Assembly (NCBI GenBank): GCA_002319915.1
Contig: DCFQ01000059.1
Coordinates: forward strand, 6,882 to 16,631
Reading direction: 5' to 3'
Origin: Bacteroidales bacterium UBA1800
GTDB lineage: Bacteria > Bacteroidota > Bacteroidia > Bacteroidales > VadinHA17
Length of the DNA: 9,750 nt
Shown here: piece after piece, positions 6,516 through 9,750 of the stretch
How positions within the stretch are numbered: position 1 is the first letter of the stretch
How the letters are laid out: each line of letters opens with the position of its first letter
Program-made: the position numbers and the translations under genes
The notes under the pieces: generated by a model
Seen by the model: only the letters and a program-made list of their open reading frames with translations
The model's database searches: none
What the model was told of the DNA's origin: nothing

Positions 6516-6560
6516 TAATTTTAAGTTAGTCGGATTAAGACAGCATAGGACTTAAAATTA
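6516..6560. repeat. 11-bp perfect inverted repeat upstream of pdxB
   Basis: TAATTTTAAGT (6516-6526) and ACTTAAAATTA (6550-6560) are exact reverse complements separated by 23 nt. The right arm ends 1 nt before a TAnnTTT-like -7 element and 26 nt before the pdxB ATG. The arms are AT-rich, so a stable RNA hairpin is unlikely; paired protein-binding sites around the -33 region are more plausible. Low base complexity raises the chance of coincidence. Confidence 0.5.
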
Positions 6561-6561
6561 T

Positions 6562-6569
6562 TATCTTTC
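6562..6569 (+). promoter_or_regulatory. Possible -7 element for pdxB
   Basis: TATCTTTC fits TAnnTTTG except for the last base, the same deviation as the element before the DUF2520 operon. It is 17 nt upstream of the pdxB ATG, which would give a leader of roughly 10-12 nt. No clear TTG lies at the -33 distance, so the assignment is tentative. Confidence 0.3.
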
Positions 6570-6586
6570 ACAAATAAAAAACGAAA

Positions 6587-7714
6587 ATGATCAAAATTGT
6601 GGCAGATGATAAGATCCCGTTTCTCAAGGGGATTCTTGAGCCGTTTGCAAATATTTCATATCTGCCCGGAAGGGAAATCACCAGGGAAAGAGTAAGCAGC
6701 GCTGATGCCCTGCTGATCAGGACCAGGACAAAATGCAACAGCGAACTTCTCGAGGGGACACCGGTTAAATTCATCGGTACAGGCACCATTGGTTTTGATC
6801 ATATTGATACCGGATTTTGTGAAAAGAACAAGATTGTCTGGACAAACGCACCAGGCTGCAACTCTTCATCGGTAATGCAATATATCGCATCGGCACTGCT
6901 GCGAATATCTTCCGAGACCGGGACAACCCTAAGGGGGAAGACCATCGGGATCGTAGGGGTCGGCAATGTGGGTAAGAAAGTGGAAAGGCTCGTCAAGCTG
7001 CTTGGGATGCGGGTCCTGCTCAATGATCCTCCGAGGGCGAGGAAGGAAGGAGATGCGAAATTTGTCAGTCTTGATACTGTACTCACGGAATCCGACTTCA
7101 TAACCCTTCACGTCCCGCTTAATATGGAGGGGCAGGACAGGACTTTTCAGCTGTTCGATTCGGGTGTTCTCAGGAAGGTCAGGAGAGGTAGCTGGCTTCT
7201 CAACACATCAAGAGGTGAAGTCGTTAATACCGACTCGCTTATTGAGGCGCTGAGTGGGGAAAGGCTTTCCGGGGCTGTCATCGATGTCTGGGAAAATGAG
7301 CCGGAGATCAGCATTCCGCTCATGCACATGGCTTTCCTGGCTACTCCACATATCGCCGGTTATTCTGCTGACGGCAAGGCCAATGGTACAGCAATGATCG
7401 TCAACGCAGTCTCAGATGCTTTCCGGATTCCCCTTCACAACTGGTATCCCGCCGAGGTCCCGGTCCCCGAAAACCCCTTGCTGGTCATCGATGGTGAGGG
7501 GAAAGAGAGTGAAGAGATCATACGCAAGGCGGTATCCTACACATATAATATAGTAGAGGATGATGTGAAGCTCCGTTTTGATCCCTCGAGATTCGAACGC
7601 TTGCGGGAAACCTATCCCCTAAGGCGTGAATTCGGGTCTTATACGATTAAGCTGAAGAATTATCCCGTAGACGCTTACAGTATACTTAAGGAGCTGGGGT
7701 TCAGGCTTATCTGA
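6587..7714 (+). CDS. pdxB: 4-phosphoerythronate dehydrogenase
   Basis: A 375-residue D-isomer-specific 2-hydroxyacid dehydrogenase that oxidises 4-phospho-D-erythronate to 2-oxo-3-hydroxy-4-phosphobutanoate in the DXP-dependent route to pyridoxal 5'-phosphate. The N-terminal substrate domain contains ADALLIRTRTKCN (39-51) and GTGTIGFDHID (64-74). The NAD-binding loop is GIVGVGNVGK (121-130), followed by the PdxB-typical LLNDPPRA (144-151). The catalytic triad is Arg209 (SRGE), Glu238 (ENEPE) and His255 (TPHIAGY). After residue about 285 a C-terminal extension (RFERLRETYPLRREF) matches the PdxB dimerisation domain (DUF3410), which separates it from SerA and other relatives. Length and motifs match E. 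coli PdxB throughout. The ATG gives an MIKIVADD start as in the family. It is a single gene between a divergent and a convergent neighbour, with possible control sites upstream. Confidence 0.96.
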   Translation: MIKIVADDKIPFLKGILEPFANISYLPGREITRERVSSADALLIRTRTKCNSELLEGTPVKFIGTGTIGFDHIDTGFCEKNKIVWTNAPGCNSSSVMQYIASALLRISSETGTTLRGKTIGIVGVGNVGKKVERLVKLLGMRVLLNDPPRARKEGDAKFVSLDTVLTESDFITLHVPLNMEGQDRTFQLFDSGVLRKVRRGSWLLNTSRGEVVNTDSLIEALSGERLSGAVIDVWENEPEISIPLMHMAFLATPHIAGYSADGKANGTAMIVNAVSDAFRIPLHNWYPAEVPVPENPLLVIDGEGKESEEIIRKAVSYTYNIVEDDVKLRFDPSRFERLRETYPLRREFGSYTIKLKNYPVDAYSILKELGFRLI

Positions 7715-7739
7715 TCTTTCTCCTTAACGATTCCCGCCC

Positions 7740-7758
7740 CTGGCTTGCCGGCCAGCCA
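7740..7758. terminator. Weak hairpin between convergent pdxB and dehydratase-like gene
   Basis: The 65-nt gap between two convergent stop codons contains a GC-rich imperfect inverted repeat: TGGCT (7741-7745) with AGCCA (7754-7758), plus inner G-C pairs, or alternatively CTGGC (7740-7744) with GCCAG (7751-7755). Neither strand has a T tract after it, so it is not a classical intrinsic terminator. A bidirectional terminating or RNA-end-stabilising role is suggested only by position. Confidence 0.25.
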
Positions 7759-7779
7759 CTAATCCTCAGCCTGCAGTGT

Positions 7780-9750
7780 TTAACCCTTTACCGTTTCAGG
7801 TTCAGTCACGGAATAGTTATGCGCTAAGGCAAACTCCTTCACCTGGAATGCGAATGCCTGGAGCCGCGTATCAAGGGAAACGGAATCCTGTCCGTCGTAG
7901 GCGATATTGATGAATGGAATATTCTGATGGTCTTTCCTGAAAGAGTCGCTTACGGAGGCAACCAGCGTTCCGGGCATGCAGGTAAACGGCAGGATGGCGG
8001 CAATTCCCGAAACCCCCCGGCCTGCGAGGGCTACCGAAGTTCCGAGCGCCACAGCCGGGTCGCCGTCATAATACTGGTTTACATAGGAGTTGCAAAGGCG
8101 CAGCATATCGTGCAATGAGACATCCTTGGCATGATCGGTAAGCTTCTTTATTCCCCTGAGCAGCGATCCGGCGATCACCTCCTGCCCGAAACCCTGTATC
8201 TTTGACTTGATGATCCCTTTCATGTCGTTCTTCCACCTGCTGTCGCGGGTGAACCGGTGCGTCGAATAGTAGATCCACTCTGAGAAAGGAGCGACAAGTA
8301 CCTCCACACCCAGTTCCTCGAGCCTGTTGGAAATATTCCCGTTGCACGGGGCATTGTCGCGCATGAATATCTCGCCGATTATTGCGACGACCGGCTTCTT
8401 CACGGCGCGATCAACAGGAATGGCCATGAAATCTGCAGCAACTTCCGAAATGACCCTGTGCAGTCCCCGGGCTCCCTTTTCGATGCATCTTTCCAGCTTG
8501 CGGATTGCTTCGTCATATACCCTGTCGGCATCACCCCGGTTTATTTCGTATGGCCTGATCTCTCTGTGGATCTTTCTTGCATAGTCAGCCACAACAAATC
8601 CCTTCCAGGCATTGATCCTGAATTTCGCGCCATGCTCACCGGCTATATCCTCGTATGAAGTGTCATTTGACGGCGTAATTAGCTCGGCTTTCTCAAAGCC
8701 CAGCCTGTCGAACAGTATCCGGTGAAACTGATTGTACTGACCGAACCTGCACGGCCCGTTATGGTCGGGCATGAAGAAGCTCATTTTAGATGGGTCCGCT
8801 CCGGGTTCCTGCATCTTCTTTACAAAGCTGCCCGTGGTACAGATCATCGGGAAGCACTCCTTGGAGGAGGTGTATTTTCGGCCGATTGCCAGGTCGGTGT
8901 CGTCCTGCCTGGGAAGAACTTCTGAGGGCACCCCAATGCTCCTTGCAGCAGCAGCAATCATGTAAGCCCCGTCATTCATGTACGGGAAATAGAGTATCCT
9001 CTCCTTCGGGGGTGATGACGGACTGGGCCTTGGCCTGAAAATCTCGACCTCCCTCTTCTTGTTTTTCTCCGACCCTCTAAGGCTGTCAAGGAAGGCCTCA
9101 ATCCGGGTGACCATGCCTGCATCCGCCGAATGTTCATCAACTTCCAGGTGAAGGAACGGTTTGCCTTTGAGTTCCTCGGTGACATAATGCCACAGGAATG
9201 AATCGGGGCCGCACCTGAAATTGCTGAGGTACACGGCGTACAGGCCGTCAGTTTTTGCCACATGCTGTGCAGCAGCAATGATTTTCTGGCCATTTGGCCA
9301 GTACATGTTCCTGTAATTCCCGAATATCTTGTATGGCGACAAGTCAAGCATGTCCACGGGTATGGGCATAACATTCTGACTGATAAGTTTTTCAACAAGA
9401 CTCAGGTTCAGAATTGGATCAGTACTGTTATATGGTCTTCCAAGCAATACCACGGGGCGGCAATTCTCAGGAACTCTGGAAAGAATATCTTTCCCGTATT
9501 CGAGCAATTTGCCTTCGAATGCAACCTGCACCTCATCGGCTTTGTAAATGGCGCTTCTGATTGCAGTTTTCTTCAATCCGAATTTGGTACTGAAATACTC
9601 TGTAAGTTCTTTTACAAGGGCTCTTTCAAAATGTCTGAAATGCAATGTTGGAATCAAGAGCTTTGATTCATCCAGTTTTCCCCTGAGGGCTGATTTGACC
9701 ATAAATGGATAGGTCTGAATCCAGGGGCAGTTGCAGTTTTGAGTCGGATT
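7780..9750 (-). CDS. Acyl-CoA dehydratase activase-related / 2-hydroxyglutaryl-CoA dehydratase-like protein (C-terminal part, 5' end outside window)
   Basis: This is the C-terminal 656 residues of a large protein resembling the DUF2229 / COG3580-COG3581 group related to 2-hydroxyacyl-CoA dehydratases. The frame stays open to the window edge (NCNCPWIQTYPF precedes the Met at 9702), so that Met is internal; full-length relatives can exceed 1,000 residues with N-terminal BadF/BcrA-type ATPase domains. Numbering from that Met, the first module has LLGRPYNSTDP (86-96), NFRCGPDSF (161-169) and EVDEHSADAG (187-196). A Pro/Ser-rich linker follows at about 223-233. The second module has SSKECFPM (279-286), GPCRFGQY (316-323), NAPCNGNI (450-457) and FTCMPGT (573-579). 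The conserved Cys164, 283, 318, 453 and 575 are likely Fe-S ligands. Family members are typical of anaerobes; the substrate is unknown. It has no signal peptide or membrane segment here, and is presumably cytoplasmic. Confidence 0.88.
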   Translation of the reverse strand, partial: NPTQNCNCPWIQTYPFMVKSALRGKLDESKLLIPTLHFRHFERALVKELTEYFSTKFGLKKTAIRSAIYKADEVQVAFEGKLLEYGKDILSRVPENCRPVVLLGRPYNSTDPILNLSLVEKLISQNVMPIPVDMLDLSPYKIFGNYRNMYWPNGQKIIAAAQHVAKTDGLYAVYLSNFRCGPDSFLWHYVTEELKGKPFLHLEVDEHSADAGMVTRIEAFLDSLRGSEKNKKREVEIFRPRPSPSSPPKERILYFPYMNDGAYMIAAAARSIGVPSEVLPRQDDTDLAIGRKYTSSKECFPMICTTGSFVKKMQEPGADPSKMSFFMPDHNGPCRFGQYNQFHRILFDRLGFEKAELITPSNDTSYEDIAGEHGAKFRINAWKGFVVADYARKIHREIRPYEINRGDADRVYDEAIRKLERCIEKGARGLHRVISEVAADFMAIPVDRAVKKPVVAIIGEIFMRDNAPCNGNISNRLEELGVEVLVAPFSEWIYYSTHRFTRDSRWKNDMKGIIKSKIQGFGQEVIAGSLLRGIKKLTDHAKDVSLHDMLRLCNSYVNQYYDGDPAVALGTSVALAGRGVSGIAAILPFTCMPGTLVASVSDSFRKDHQNIPFINIAYDGQDSVSLDTRLQAFAFQVKEFALAHNYSVTEPETVKG

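Noticed and set aside
9262..9666. Plus-strand open frame of 134 codons opposite the dehydratase-like gene
   Set aside because: It overlaps conserved coding sequence of the minus-strand gene and its translation matches no family I recognise.
9700..9702. ATG at 9702 (minus strand) as the true start of the dehydratase-like protein
   Set aside because: The frame remains open to the window edge with a conserved-looking CPWIQTYPF segment upstream, so this Met is internal and the gene is truncated by the window.

Overview
This window looks like chromosomal core-genome DNA from a member of the Bacteroidota (Bacteroidetes), probably an anaerobe of the Bacteroidales or a related group. Four things point that way. 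The RpoC fragment has a Bacteroidetes-like sequence with a large insertion in the trigger loop. A DUF3467 gene directly follows rpoC. A DUF2520 / HAD phosphatase / UbiA / Maf cluster follows. Ribosome binding sites are poor, and AT-rich -7-like elements lie close to start codons. The lineage is inferred from protein motifs I recognise, not from a database search.

Layout. 1-2471 is the end of the RNA polymerase operon: the C-terminal half of rpoC (5' end outside the window), a small DUF3467 gene 17 nt later, and a clear intrinsic terminator. 2527-5430 is a tight four-gene plus-strand operon with junctions of -4, +3 and +1 nt: a Rossmann/DUF2520 protein, a KdsC-type HAD phosphatase, a UbiA-family membrane prenyltransferase and a Maf nucleotide pyrophosphatase. 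The Maf stop codon lies inside four tandem 7-bp repeats, and only 12 nt separate it from the end of a convergent minus-strand gene (5443-6339). That gene encodes an exported coiled-coil protein that I do not recognise.

The 247-bp AT-rich region 6340-6586 separates the coiled-coil gene from divergent pdxB (6587-7714). It holds a perfect 14-bp palindrome, an 11-bp inverted repeat and a weak -7-like element. pdxB encodes erythronate-4-phosphate dehydrogenase of the DXP-dependent vitamin B6 pathway. Convergent to it, 7780-9750 on the minus strand is the C-terminal part of a large protein of the acyl-CoA dehydratase activase / 2-hydroxyglutaryl-CoA dehydratase superfamily. It has conserved cysteines likely to bind iron-sulfur clusters, and its frame stays open through the window edge.

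The genes are mostly housekeeping: transcription, cofactor synthesis, nucleotide-pool sanitation and membrane lipid or isoprenoid chemistry. I see no tRNA, rRNA, CRISPR array, insertion sequence, toxin-antitoxin or phage gene, and nothing I would call a new defence or mobile system. The points most worth a second look are the uncharacterised partners (DUF3467 in the rpoBC operon, the DUF2520-HAD-UbiA-Maf cluster, the exported coiled-coil protein, the Fe-S dehydratase-like protein) and the short repeats and palindromes between genes.
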